From positions 682,001-746,000 of the forward strand of contig ML133487.1 of the NCBI GenBank assembly GCA_003864495.1: 64,000 bases of DNA, in the 5' to 3' direction. Below the pieces are notes generated by a model, which worked only from the letters and a program-made list of their open reading frames with translations, had not been told where the DNA came from and did not search any database. The stretch's first letter is position 1. Each line of letters opens with the position of its first letter. This document shows, one piece after another, positions 29,743 to 42,000 of the stretch. Made by a program: the position numbers and the translations under genes. The stretch is from Nemopilema nomurai. Taxonomy: Eukaryota > Cnidaria > Scyphozoa > Rhizostomeae > Rhizostomatidae.

Positions 29743-32700
29743 TTTGTTTCTGAGCAAAATTGTCGAAAACGAGGCTCGACAAATGTCGAGATAAGAGCCT
29801 TGTGGCACCCCTTGTGTCAAATAAAATACAATGCAAGTGATTATTTACAAACAATCCTTAAGAATTTCAGGTAGCACGAAGAATAAAACAGATTTGATGT
29901 AAGCATACATGTTATTTATAGATCTCTAAAATCCAAATTCGGACGAGTTCCATGTTTTGCCATGCCCATTTTGGTACACCATATTAACAAAAAGTGTTAG
30001 TTCAAATTGTCTTACCAAACATTCATTGTGTTTTTAATGTTTTGACTAAAACGAGAAGTCAAAGTTTTCTGAGTTTCCTTCCAGAGTTATCGGGTTGCCA
30101 AATTGATATTAAATGTTCAGGTTGCATAGCAAAACATTTCAAGTTTCCTAGCATGGATATCCTGAATAGCTCAAAACGAGAGAGGCCGTTCAATAATTAC
30201 GTCACGCTAAGGGAGTGGGTGGTTCTTCTGGTTGTTCGATTAAATCACAGCACACTGAATGCTCTGATAAAATGGGTTTAGGCTTAGAAGCATTAAAACA
30301 GAAAGACGAGTGAATGTCAGATTTTGCATAAAGGCTAGAAAAGTGAGTTAGAATAGCATCCCAAGAAATCATTTTAGTAAAATTGACATAAAAAGGTATC
30401 AATTTCAGTGATTTCGTAACTACCCCGCAGCGTTTTAAGTAACTGAAATCTTTAACTTCAATTGATAAACAAAATTTATACGCTATTTCCATTTTGGAAA
30501 GCTTCAAGTTCACATCAAAACAAAGCACGTCAAATTCTGGTAGAATTAAAACTAGATCGATTTGTTTTCTTTTACTACGTAAGATGGTACATGAGAGTCT
30601 TTTTCAGTACATAAGAAAGCTTTCACCTAGACAACAGTACGTTCAGAAACAAATGTTGTGTTTAACCGTTAAAAGTCGCATCAGTGCATGCATCTGCAGG
30701 TTGAATGCATAAAATTCATCTGTCATTGTTCAGCAAATAACGTTTATCATCAAATCGAAACTTTACATTTTGTATGGTTCCTTTGAAAATCAGCGGCTCT
30801 TAAGAGACTATTATAGCCCCACTATTCTCTGTGAGAAGCAAAAACTAATTTAAATCCATGAGATTTATTCCATGTGCGTCGACAAAAAAACAGGTTTTAG
30901 CCATGTCCTTTCTATTCTTAACACTAACTATGAGATCTCTTATGCCTTTTGATAATGCTGTCTACGTTTAAAAAGCTGATCCATCAAAGTGAGTCAGTGC
31001 TATCTTAAATCTAGTGCCTGAGTCTGACGCCATGATGTTGGAGCCATGCGAGGGGATTATCCGACGCAAAGTTGTTTCATCAAAGCCATCTAGGTGTCTA
31101 AGCCCTATTAACGGAGAATCATTGTTTGACAGCAACAATATCTCGTAAAAGGCAACTTTTGTCTCTGGAACAAAGGGCTTGGAATTAGTACAGTGGCTCA
31201 AAGCAGATGATAAGTGTTATTAATTAATCCACTTGAAACATAGGGCTTAGTCAAAGATTTTCATTAGCTAAATACGAGGCGGTTTCTTTAATGTCTGCAT
31301 TCTATATTTTGCTAAAAAGATCTAGCACGGTGCTAAAGAGTTTATCATGCAGAATATGCTAAGTTTTTGCTCAGCTTCGAGCTGCGTCCTGTCTACTTGC
31401 AAGATCAGGGGTTATCCCATCCTGAATAAAAATGGAAGCCTTGTTTCCCTTTCTACACCTTCGAAAACATTGACGGTTATAATCAAACTGAAATGGATCT
31501 GAACAAGCCACAGCAGGTGCCACGAATGTTATTTTGAAAATCCACTGCTAGGCAAAAGACTGCTAATGATGTAGACATAGATTTGATGGCCAAGAACAAG
31601 GGTTCAACTTAATTTTGCCTGATACTTAGACTTTGAATGTATAATAGTAGTGTAATCATTGGAGATCATAACATAAAGAATGAAGTCAAAAATTGCATTG
31701 ATATTGTAGCAAATAATTGCACTATTGCTCTACAAGCTTCAACAAAGTGATTTGATTCATCTTCACGCCTTCACACCTCCATGGGTGTGTACTTCTAAGC
31801 ACATGAAGAAATTGCTTTCTGTAGGTAGGCTGGGCTCTTGGACGAAAAGGTGTTTAGCCTTGGCAGCTTGCTTTGATTGTGAAAATTTCGTCACCTTAAG
31901 AAGTGCTTGCTGAATCTTCCTTTAAAGATGTCATGAATAAGACATGAGGGCCTCTTTCTTGCTCATTAAAAGTCACTCGTTAAACGAACTTTCCAATTAA
32001 AATGTAAAAGTGTTTGACTTTAATCTTTTCATCTTGAAATCAAAAGCATCAAATAAAAATGAAGGAAGATTAGGTGTCTTATTCAAAGAAACATGTTGGC
32101 GGGTGTTTTTGAAAGACCCGGATCAGCTTTAAATGAAAACGTCTGTCTCACTGAGTGACCGTTCTTTGCTTGCGTTTATTTCCAATGTTCACAAATTTAA
32201 GAACTATAAAAATGGTTTACATTTGCCGCGAGTACAAAAGTTGCTTTTGAGAAAGACTTAGTAATAACAAGCTAGAGTTAAAAACTTGAGCATCAACATA
32301 ATCGAACAACTTCTTGGCGGTAAAAATATTGCAAAGAATGCTTTTTCTTCATGATATACACAAAATTTTTTGCTATCCATTTAATTATCCTGATGTACAC
32401 TTACATTACTTCATGGAATGCTTACATCGAAGATTGAGATGATTGACTGGTGAATGCTCTATGCTTACAGATAATGCTTTCCGATCTTTGCGATCTTCGC
32501 GATAAAACTCAACTCAATCCTCGCCCCAATAATGTCGCCTTTAACCTCCTTGACACTCTTAAGGTTCCTCTGTTAGGCGTAACGTGATTTCTCCTAGCTC
32601 AATGAAAGTCGATGGCCATTGGTTGGAAAGAGAGTTGTCAGGGCACTCAAAAGCATAGCCTTTGGAGATCTTAGATGCCTTAAAACTCTACTTACTTCCC

Positions 32701-33951
32701 ATTCAAATGACTCCAACCCGGAGAGCAACTTTTAGTTGCAAAGACACTGTACAAGAAGCTGGTTGCAGCATTTTTAATAGAGCATAAACTCAGGACTATT
32801 GTGTTTAAACATTTGTGATAATGTATCGATTGAAGGACGACAGCATATGAAAACACCATCGCCGTCCTTGGGACCATCTGACAAAGCAAATCTCACCTTT
32901 CAGGCTCAAACGGATAAAAGTCACCGTGCATCACGAAACGAGATTAAACAGAATCTTAAAATAAGCAGGGGTATTTTAAGTTGCCCAAAGAGGCTTTGAT
33001 ACGAAGCAGAAAAGGATATGGAGCGGGTAATAGGAACGAAGCCCCTACTCAAGAGAGCTTTGTGTGGTCGGCCATGTAAAAGAAAGATTTACCTAAAGAT
33101 TGGCGAGGCTGAGTCTCCTGTTATTTGAATGCTAAGATAGGAGTGATGCCTACGCAGCCTAGTTATAAGAAAGGTCTTTTATTACTTGGCACACAATCTA
33201 TCAATCATTCTATTCGACGGTAAGATACTGTTACCAAATACCCTGTACACGTACGATTAAAGCTGCTGGATTATTGACATCTCGCGCTAATTCCTGCTTT
33301 CGTAACAAATTGCCGCGAGATTGCTTTGTCATAGGAGGGCATAACCTGTTATTAATGGTGCTTAGAATTTGCTTTCTGGCTTTCCAGAGGCATAAATCAC
33401 TCCAAGACAAGTGCTCCAATCTCGGACTTTGTCCACAGCAGATTTCAAAATTGAAATATCGTAGAAAAGATTAGGTCTGCCCAACACTTATGTGAACCTG
33501 GAAAGATAAATTTGAAGTGTCAGAAACGAGTGTTGTTTAGAGTAAGAACAAAATCGTATCGTCGGTCGTAATAGAATGCTGTAACAAATTAAGGGCTTTG
33601 GGAGTTTGGAGCAGTCTACGGTTATATAATAACTTCAATGGGAAACAATTGAGTAACCTTCGAATCACTTGCAAATAACGGAGTAGCACCTTTGCTAAAC
33701 TAGCCGGTAACATCAAAGCTGCGCAAATCAACTATCGATACAAGATGTCATGTGTCTGTTGCTGTATGAAAAACAGTTCACGTTCCAATTCTGAGGTTCA
33801 CGTTCCAATTCCAATAAACTTTTATCATTCGACATTGGTGCATCTTTTCGTTTATTTTTACCACATATTAAGTGTATGACCAACCCCGTTTGACAACATT
33901 ACATGTATTCTCAGCATTGGCTAGGTATGAAAATTCATCCACCCAGTTCTC
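29743..33951. other. Intergenic DNA upstream of PECR
   Basis: No exon with recognisable homology is visible on either strand. At about 30187-30225 a stretch (AATAATTACGTCACGC followed by G-rich sequence) resembles ends of repeated elements common in invertebrate genomes, but I could not pair it with a second end. The longest frames (for example 30202-30528 minus) have no familiar motif. Confidence 0.5.
33776..33812. repeat. Short tandem duplication (two copies, about 20 bp apart)
   Basis: GTTCACGTTCCAATTC occurs twice, at about 33776 and 33796, separated by a few bases. Confidence 0.7.
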
Positions 33952-34134
33952 TCAAGTTCCACCACCATAGCCTTCTTCCATCACATCTTGGTAGCTTGGT
34001 TTTCTCATAGCATCTGGCAGCTTCAAGTACGAAATCCAGCATGGATACTTTAAAGTCTTAAGAGGTTCCAAATTCTTATATGCCATATCTTGTGCCAGAG
34101 TTTTCTCATTTATCCGTAAGTGATATACACCCAT
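33952..34134 (-). other. Unassigned 60-codon frame, possible terminal exon
   Basis: The frame ends in KPSYQDVMEEGYGGGT. Its amino-acid composition looks protein-like (charged and aromatic residues evenly spread), and an AATAAA on the minus strand lies about 100 bp downstream, near 33851. I recognise no family and see no upstream exon, so a terminal exon of an unknown gene and a chance frame are both possible. Confidence 0.2.
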
Positions 34135-35248
34135 TACCGGTGTTAAGATATGGCTTCTAGAAACATTCTATTTCACAAAACAAAGCTTGTGTATTCGGTA
34201 GTATAGAAATTGCTACTCTTTCACTTTAGTGGAAGGTATAATGCAAAGTGTGTATGTTGCAGATTTACAAGCATTCTCCCTCTTTAGTTTGAGAGTCTTC
34301 CTTTGGTAACGCAACTAAGATAAATGAATAAATTGCAGCAATCTTTTTTGACAAATGCATTTAGAAGCGTGCTACTATCTTTCGATCTCTTTATGAAGAC
34401 AGCTACGGTTTGAGAAAACTATTCTCATCGTTTTGAAATGTCAATCTACAACCAATTGTATGTAGCAGTTTCTGGAATAAAACATTGAAGTCGAATTCTC
34501 TCCGTTTGTTTCATATTTTGAAATAAACTCTAAACACTAAGTAACTTCAGGAAATTGCCATCGTGTAAATAGATAATGGGTATTATGTACTCTAATAAAT
34601 CTAGACGTGTTTAACTGGATTTGTTAGCTATACGAAGAGTGCGAGAAACTTTTGCTGCAATCGAATACTTTGTTCGGATCTCAAGTGTCGCTTTCTAATC
34701 TTGAGTTGGGGTTCGCTTGGGTTGGACTTGCAGGGATTTACTGAGACAAGGCACAATTGCAGCACACAGGTTGGCCTTGCATTGTGGGGTACTGTCCATT
34801 CAATTGACAACGAACGGTGACCCAAAGGCAAACATTAGTTAGCGATGAATCAAAAATCGATTACGTTTGAAAGACATTGTCAGTGATGTGGCTACAGATA
34901 AAATGTTAGATTGCCCTAATTGAATAGGATTTTATCTGTTCTGTATCAACAGTACGTCCCGTTTCGGTGAATGTTCACTTAATTGATCAATAAATCCACT
35001 TAGTTCTTCCTTTCTGGTAGTTATGACTCAACATAGGCCCTTGCATTCAGGTGGCGTGGAAAAGAAACTCTGAGGTCGACGACTAACGAGGACTTTTTGA
35101 TTGGCAGCAAAATCATTTGAGAGTGAAACATGCGAGCCAAAAGCAAGGTGCCTACAATCAGCTGATTAAACATTTGATAATCGCATTGACTAAGGGAATC
35201 ATTCGAGAGTATTTGTCAGCTGTCAAATCTGGATTTTTTAAGGCCAAG

Positions 35249-35593
35249 ATGGCGCAATCAAGGAAAACAGGACGCAATTATTTTTTCCCAGAAAGTTTGG
35301 ATTTTACATATTTGCACCGACTTCTTTTATACTTGCATCGACTTCTTCAATACTTGCATCGACTTCTTCGATACTTTAGCAACCTTTGCATTGCACATCA
35401 TACTGCTCTACGCCTTAACTGTTGGATATCCCTTTACTCACCACCATACCTCGATAACGAGATCTTGGATCCAATGCATATTTGCTTCCAGGTTAAAAAG
35501 TTCCGCAAGACGACTTTGGCAGATCGTCTTGCGGTTTTAAGCTGTCAAAACCCCTTAATAGACACCCCAAGAATTCTATATTACCGTCAATGA
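35249..35593 (+). other. 114-codon frame starting in a TISU/YY1 context, with heptad-like repeats
   Basis: The ATG lies in CCAAGATGGCGC, like the starts of POLR1B and PECR. The frame contains three tandem 21-bp units (35312-35374) encoding YLHRLL repeats, and it ends at a TGA that falls in the left inverted repeat of the small transposon at 35591. No homology is recognised. It could be a young gene, a decayed one, or chance. Confidence 0.25.
35312..35374. repeat. Three tandem 21-bp units
   Basis: The unit is TTGCAYCGACTTCTT followed by YDATAC, at 35312-35332, 35333-35353 and 35354-35374. Because 21 is divisible by three, the plus-strand frame is kept and encodes YLHRLL-type repeats. Confidence 0.9.
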
Positions 35594-35893
35594 CCGAAAA
35601 AGCGCCTTTGGCCAAAATTGCTAGCTAAAATGATAAATCAAAGTGGAACCTTTACTAGTTTTAACAAGTCCTAACCAATTAGCGTTAGCTAAATTGGGCA
35701 GAGATGCATATCATCTAAAATGGGTGTTTTTGGACTTTTTTAACCAATACCCTTGTAGAAATGATTTTTTTAGAATGCAGCCTTTTTTGTTCCATGGGAT
35801 TCTTAATTCAATAAAATATTTGGAAAGCAGTTTACACTAAATGCATGTTTGGTAGCAGGGGGCTGTTTTCGGCCGGGGGCGCTTAATCGGTCA
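35591..35893. mobile_element. Candidate MITE, about 303 bp, with imperfect terminal inverted repeats
   Basis: The left end reads TGACCGAAAAAGCGCC and continues TTTGGCC. The reverse complement of the right end reads TGACCGATTAAGCGCC and continues CCCGGCC, so about 21 of the first 26 bases match. The interior is AT-rich and non-coding. The flanks share CAA/TCAA, which may be a short target duplication. Size and structure fit a non-autonomous DNA transposon; I do not assign a superfamily. Confidence 0.6.
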
Positions 35894-36027
35894 TCAATTA
35901 TGGCCCATCACCATGTGATTACCTACATGTATTAAAACCTATTAGCGCACAATACATTACATCGTTTCAAGGAACTATGACTCTTAGAGAGTCGTTTGTC
36001 GTGAAAGGAATTGAATTGACCGGCCAT

Positions 36028-39000
36028 TTAGAATGTCTGCAACGGTGTGATGGGTGGCAAGATGGGCGGCTGCTCCTGGCACGTGTGCGGCCACGCAGAA
36101 CTGTAATTGAAGCCCGCGTACTCACACGACGAAACCGGACAGCGGTTCGGTGGCACTGTTACCATGCTTTCCCGGTCTCTTTCGGTCCGGCACATCTTCT
36201 CCTTCTGCTCTCTCTTGTACTTCATCCTTCGGTTTTGAAACCAAATTTTGATTTGAGACTCTGACAACCGCAATGCGTGGGATATCTCAACTCTCCTCGC
36301 CCTCGTTAGGTATTTGTTGAAATGAAATTCCTTTTCTAGTTCAACAATTTGCTTCTGTGTGAAACACACGCGCTTCTTGTTCCCCGCAGTCTCGGCTTGC
36401 GTCTCGCCCTTCTCCTTGCCCCCGGAATTCATTTCAGCGCTGCTCTCCTTTGTGGCTGCCTCATTGGAACTCTGATCCTTGTCATCGGGGGTCGTGGTAT
36501 CTGGTAGGGGCCTTTTAGCATTGGTAGTGCCTGAAAGTCAAATTTGAACAGGTTAAACAAGAAGCCAATTCAGTAATCAAGCGTGTATGAATTGCAAGAG
36601 GACGTAAGGCCAATTCGAGGCGTTTAATGACAATGCCATTATCAAGGTTTTCTGCAAAATGAACCCTAGGTGGGTGTTAGGTGGGTGTCTCTCAGAGCTA
36701 CCAATGATGTACGAACAGAAAATTTAATGCGATTCATGCGCTCTTATTTCTTCATACAATGCCTGTCTAAACATCTATGTAATCAGCAACATGTTTCGTG
36801 ATCTCTTCAAACTTCAGGCAGTTTTGTATCTATGTTCCTATCAAATTTAGGCAATCGGTTTGATCCGGCAGGTCTGAAAACTGGAGCATTTGAGGCAAAT
36901 GTCTAGCATTGGGAAGAGAGGAATTGGATCTTGATTAAATGGATTTTTCAGCTTTTCTACAAATGTGAATGAGAAGAAGACGAGCTACTAAAATTACTTT
37001 ATAATATAATCAACGCCGTAGTTTTACGGAATATTAAATAATTTCAAACATTAATTCTACGGTAGTAAAAGGAAGCATAAACGGTTGTGTGAACGTTTCC
37101 CAGGCTTCCAAGACTATCTTACAGGTATTTTCTAGTATCTTGAACCCAGATAGGTGGAGTACATATCCGTTTATCTACATATCTTTGTGAACTAGTCTAG
37201 CCATTCGTTGTAAACTTGGCAATTCTTGTAAGATGGACTTCGACGGCTGGAGGCAGATGAATCTCTAAATTTAGTCTTTCAAAGTAAATTACTGACTTTC
37301 TTGTCAAAAGTTTGGTGCATCTGTCAATGTGTGAAGATTGCGTTTACTACTTGGATTTTTCATTATGAATCAAATGAATTAGATTTTATTCATAAATTTG
37401 ACAATCCTAGGTTCCTATGAATCGAAAAGAAGAACAATACTGATGGGAAAAAGAACTGTTAAATGCTGTTCTTGTCAGTAAACGTCTGGCTTGCAAGGCG
37501 TTTGGAAGCTTCTGTTGAGCAACGCTATTTATCCAATTGTAGCCCATATCTCGCTGATTACGAATTCTTGCTTAAGTTCAAATCTTAATAACATCTTTGT
37601 ACTTGCAAGAACGTACAAAAGCGCAGCAAACCGAAGGCATAGAAACATATCATTTCCGAAGATTTAGAGTAGTTTAGAAAGCAATGGCTTTTAACAGTTT
37701 GCATATATGGATCATAATTAAGTACAAAGTATAGAAATGGATAGGGATAGTGAAGGTCATAGGAAGAAAAATAGAAATATTAAATGAAGAAGTATTAGAT
37801 AAAGAATGAAGAAAATGGCATGGTGAAGATTCAAATGAGGTGAATACACAGGGGAATGAAGAAAATTTTCAAGGTTGAAAGAGGGATATACTCCCACACA
37901 AATCAGAAGTTTATGCCATGTTTGACAGATTCTTGGGAAAGTAATTTTTCGCTTGAGCTCTAGAAAGTGACATTGTAAAAAAGCTGCAAACTAACTTTAA
38001 TTAAAGTTTTTACGTGTTTCAAGTAAGGTTTTAAACATATTAACTACAGTTTTGGAAAAGAAACTGACATTTACCCTATGAAGTCTGCGTGAAATGAGGA
38101 TAAAACATTGGCTTTTACTTTGGTCGGCAGTATGACGTAGAAGGAATTCAGTTCGTTACCAGGCCTTTCGTGTAGGTGGCTACCGAAGCTTACATGAAAA
38201 GCATAGTAACCTCCTTTGTTTTTAAGCAACAACGGAAGAAACAAAGGAAGAATGAAGCTGCCATTTTTCAATGCATAATCTGGGAAAGTGGTTGACTTTA
38301 AGATTGATATGAAACTAAAGAAAGATGCCGCTGATTCCGTATAGGCGGTGTTGAATATGATTTGAGCAAGACCGAATCAATATCTTCTGCTTCAGGCTTT
38401 CCGATGGTTTCTTTTTTGTGGTGGCACTCAAAAGTACAAACTATGCGATCAAAACTCGACGTTTTGGGTAATGTTGAAAAAGATGGTTTCCATCGTGCCA
38501 ACTGAGACATTACCGAGCTACCTGGCCTGCCCCCACGAGACATGGCAGCCTTCAAGACACAGTGACTGCTGGTTTCTTGGAGGTGCATGCGCTGGACATT
38601 GTGGGTCTTACAGGTGCATGATCCAAAGGAGGTGGTCTGGGTCCAAGGACATTGACCCACACATGTGAGCCAACGACTGTTTTAACCGCCAATGCAGAGA
38701 ATGATGGCTGGAGTAAAACGAATAACGACATAACGAAGTGAAAATAAGTGTTGAGAAGCTGGGTCATCCATTCAAAAACTCAACTCTCAATTAATTCAAC
38801 ACACGATTAGATTATTTGCGTGCATTTCTACCGATTGTTAATATGCCTTATGAAATTTAAAACCACCATGATGTCTATGTCTCCATTTATTGTATTCATT
38901 CTCCTGCTCAATATTAAATTATTTATTGTAAATGATAGGACGCGATATTTATCAATATTTACTAAATTGTTGTTGCAGACGATTGCCTCGACATTTCCTT

Positions 39001-42000
39001 CTATTTTCTTCTTCCCTAGCCTCAAGCTCGGCTGATAATTCTGTTCACTGATACAATAAATCCCCTTTTTCTTTCGAGGTTTCTTAAACGTCCAAGCTGA
39101 TAAGATTTTCAAGAAAAACTGACTTAGCCACTGCCATGCTGATACAAGGTGTTTTGTGCTTATCTCTTTTTAACAGGTCGGAGCATTAAACTGCTGAAAA
39201 ACAAAAGTTCTTTGCAGAGACGTTTTTAACAAAACCTTGAAGACACGTGCCTGGTTGTTCTGCAGAGAAGGTCGTCTAAGGCCTTTCTGGCAGAGGGAAA
39301 AGGACAGACAGGACAAAAAGACAGAACAACAGAAAAGCAGATATTTTCCTTCTAGTTGCCAAGTCTCTGCAAGAAGGACTTGTGTGCAGAAGGAGTTCCG
39401 AATAAAACTTTGAACGAGATTAAGACGAACTTTCATGCAAATACTGAATCTTAAAATGTATCCAAGCAGACTACGTTTCCATTCTGCAGCTCATCTAAAC
39501 AGCGTTTAACGGTATTCGTTTTAGTTTTCAGGACAATAAAGTATGAACTATGAAACCGATCGGAAATCCACTCACATGCAGATATCGGAGTGTAATCCAG
39601 TCCTTGTTTGCATTATCAGGTAAAATGATACTAAGTGGTACTATTTTTAGTATCCAATGCCCAATTTGTCCAGAAGACTTGGGAACAAGCTCAGTGCTGA
39701 TTGTGCTTGAATCAGCACGAAATTCAATCGCAAACGATTCTATGTAGGTAAGGATTTCCCTCCGGTTGCCTCTAACAAACAAATCTGACCTGTCAGTCAC
39801 AAAGCTTTGTGCCACTTTTGCTCTTTGGTAAGAAACAGCGTACGGCACAATGGAATCAGGTTGAATTTCAAGCTGAAAGGGCGTAGGAATGCCCTATAGA
39901 GAGTATTACAAAACCCCAAAGCAATTGGCCTATAGTGGGGTGCCCATCAAAAGAAATGAAATCAATCACAATATTTGTGCAGTAAGAGTAATCATTGAAA
40001 TCTGTAGCCAAGCGAAAAAACTTGTGTCAGAACAGAAAAAACCAGAAGAGCGGCTTCATTCAGAACCAGTGTAGTGCATTCTAGTGCATAATAGTCAGAA
40101 TATACAGACTACTTCACAGACTACTTCACCTATGATTCCATACAGCGACGGCCAAACTTGAAATTGGATTGCGTTCGGAATTAGGCTGTTGATACGTTGG
40201 GCGTGTTTTGCTACAACGTACTTCCAGCTTATCTGCGATATTTCTTAATACACAAAACATTCACCTGAAATTCGCTTAAAAGCGCGCGGAGTACTTCCAC
40301 TGGCCCGGCGCGTCCCTGAATCACAGGTCTCTGTCAGGGGCTGGAAATGCGCCCAGAGAAGGGAGACTTAAGCTTGTACGGGTATACAGAGAAGCTATTA
40401 TCATAGATTCGTTACTTTCGTGCGTATATTAAGAAATAAGTAAGATTGGGATCACAGCGTTATTATTGGTATTCAAAACAAGAGGCCAGGTCCATAGTGG
40501 AAGCAATAGATTGCTTTGGGGGTAGTCAAGATCAGAAAACTTCTCCAAGCTTTTTACTTCGTTTAAACTTAAACATTCGGAGCAACTGAATTTTTCCATC
40601 TAGTATATGAATATGAAAGTAAAAAACCCGTCTCGGAAATTTGGGGTTTGATATTCATTACCTTTTTCGGTGCGGTTATTTTGATGAATATGACAAAGTT
40701 TTTAAGGCAAAAGAGGAGGATGGTTGTAAAAAACCAATTTAAATAAAAAATGACTCCCTACTTTAAATGCTGAAGTTCGAAAACATTTCTTAAAATAACA
40801 TGAACAACTGAAATACTATTAGTAAAAGCACCAAATTTTTGAATTTCCTGAGGACGAAAATTTTCTAGCTTTTCCTGACATATTTAGAAACGGGGGAAAA
40901 GAAACTTTTTACAGGCAGTAATTCTACTTTATGAGCAAATATCCACGTGCTCTCTTCCGGACGGTTGTAAAATTCCACGCCGCCACACCGCAATCGTCAA
41001 CTCTTGTACAGATTACTATGCTATGCCCGTGTACAAATTAAGAGAAGAGAAGGAGAACTCTCCAATATATTTATTGCTTTTATTATCATGAGCTACGATG
41101 TTACTGCTAGTATCCTCCAAGGTACACTCGAAATCTTGGCAATGCAGAGAAGAGCGGAGTTGCTTTAAAACAGACTCAACTCGAATACTTCAAAAGTAAG
41201 ACTTATTGATGAGAACTATGGTGCAATAAAGCTCTATTTCAATTTAATGAGATGCATTATATCCACAAAGCCCTCAATTACCTCAAATCTCTCAAGGCAT
41301 GAGATGCCACTTAAGAGATCACTTTTTATTGCAGCAATAAACTGCCCATCTACCCAACCAAATATATGTCCACGATAGCACGATTCATATTGTAAGTTTC
41401 TAGGAAATCTTTGGCTAACCTAGGGGTATCAAAATTGATGCTATAATGAGTAGCCCTAGACTGCAGGACCTCGTGGTCTAAGCTGCCGTTGGGACAATAA
41501 AGAGCCATTCAGGAGATGCTAGCCCGGGAGCTGGAAACGAGCTGGACAGACCGTGGATATAGATCTGTTTTAAGAGTTTTTGTTAGCAATTTACGCTATT
41601 AGCAGATAGACATTAGCACTGTCTCGCAAAGCACAGAATCCTTAATGCTTGTAGAATGAAGTTGAACCTGGGCGCGGTCGAGAATAAGACGCGGTATGCC
41701 TAAGGAAAGGCATTAGGCTTGAAGGTGTTTGAAATTTGTCGACAATTTCAAAGAAAATAACCCAGTGTCTTAACAAAATGACGAAATCATCAGCAGGTTT
41801 TGAGGCTAAATAACAACTGAGGTAATATACTTAGCTGCGTTGATGTTCGTTTAAACGCAAAGTCAGTTAGAAAGGGCATGAGCCTGGCCCAGCTGTTATT
41901 GTGGCTAAGGTGTTAGGGAAAATCGATCAAAGAGGATGCCGTCTTTTTGGGGATTCAAATCTCGTCGCCATCTGATGACCAATGATGAGCATCTGAGTAT

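Noticed and set aside
30187..30225. AATAATTACGTCACGC plus G-rich tail like the end of a repetitive element
   Set aside because: No partner end is visible; one motif is not enough to define an element.
35977..36264. Plus-strand 95-codon frame over the Hox homeobox exon
   Set aside because: It is antisense to the homeodomain and its C-terminal tail and has no motif of its own.
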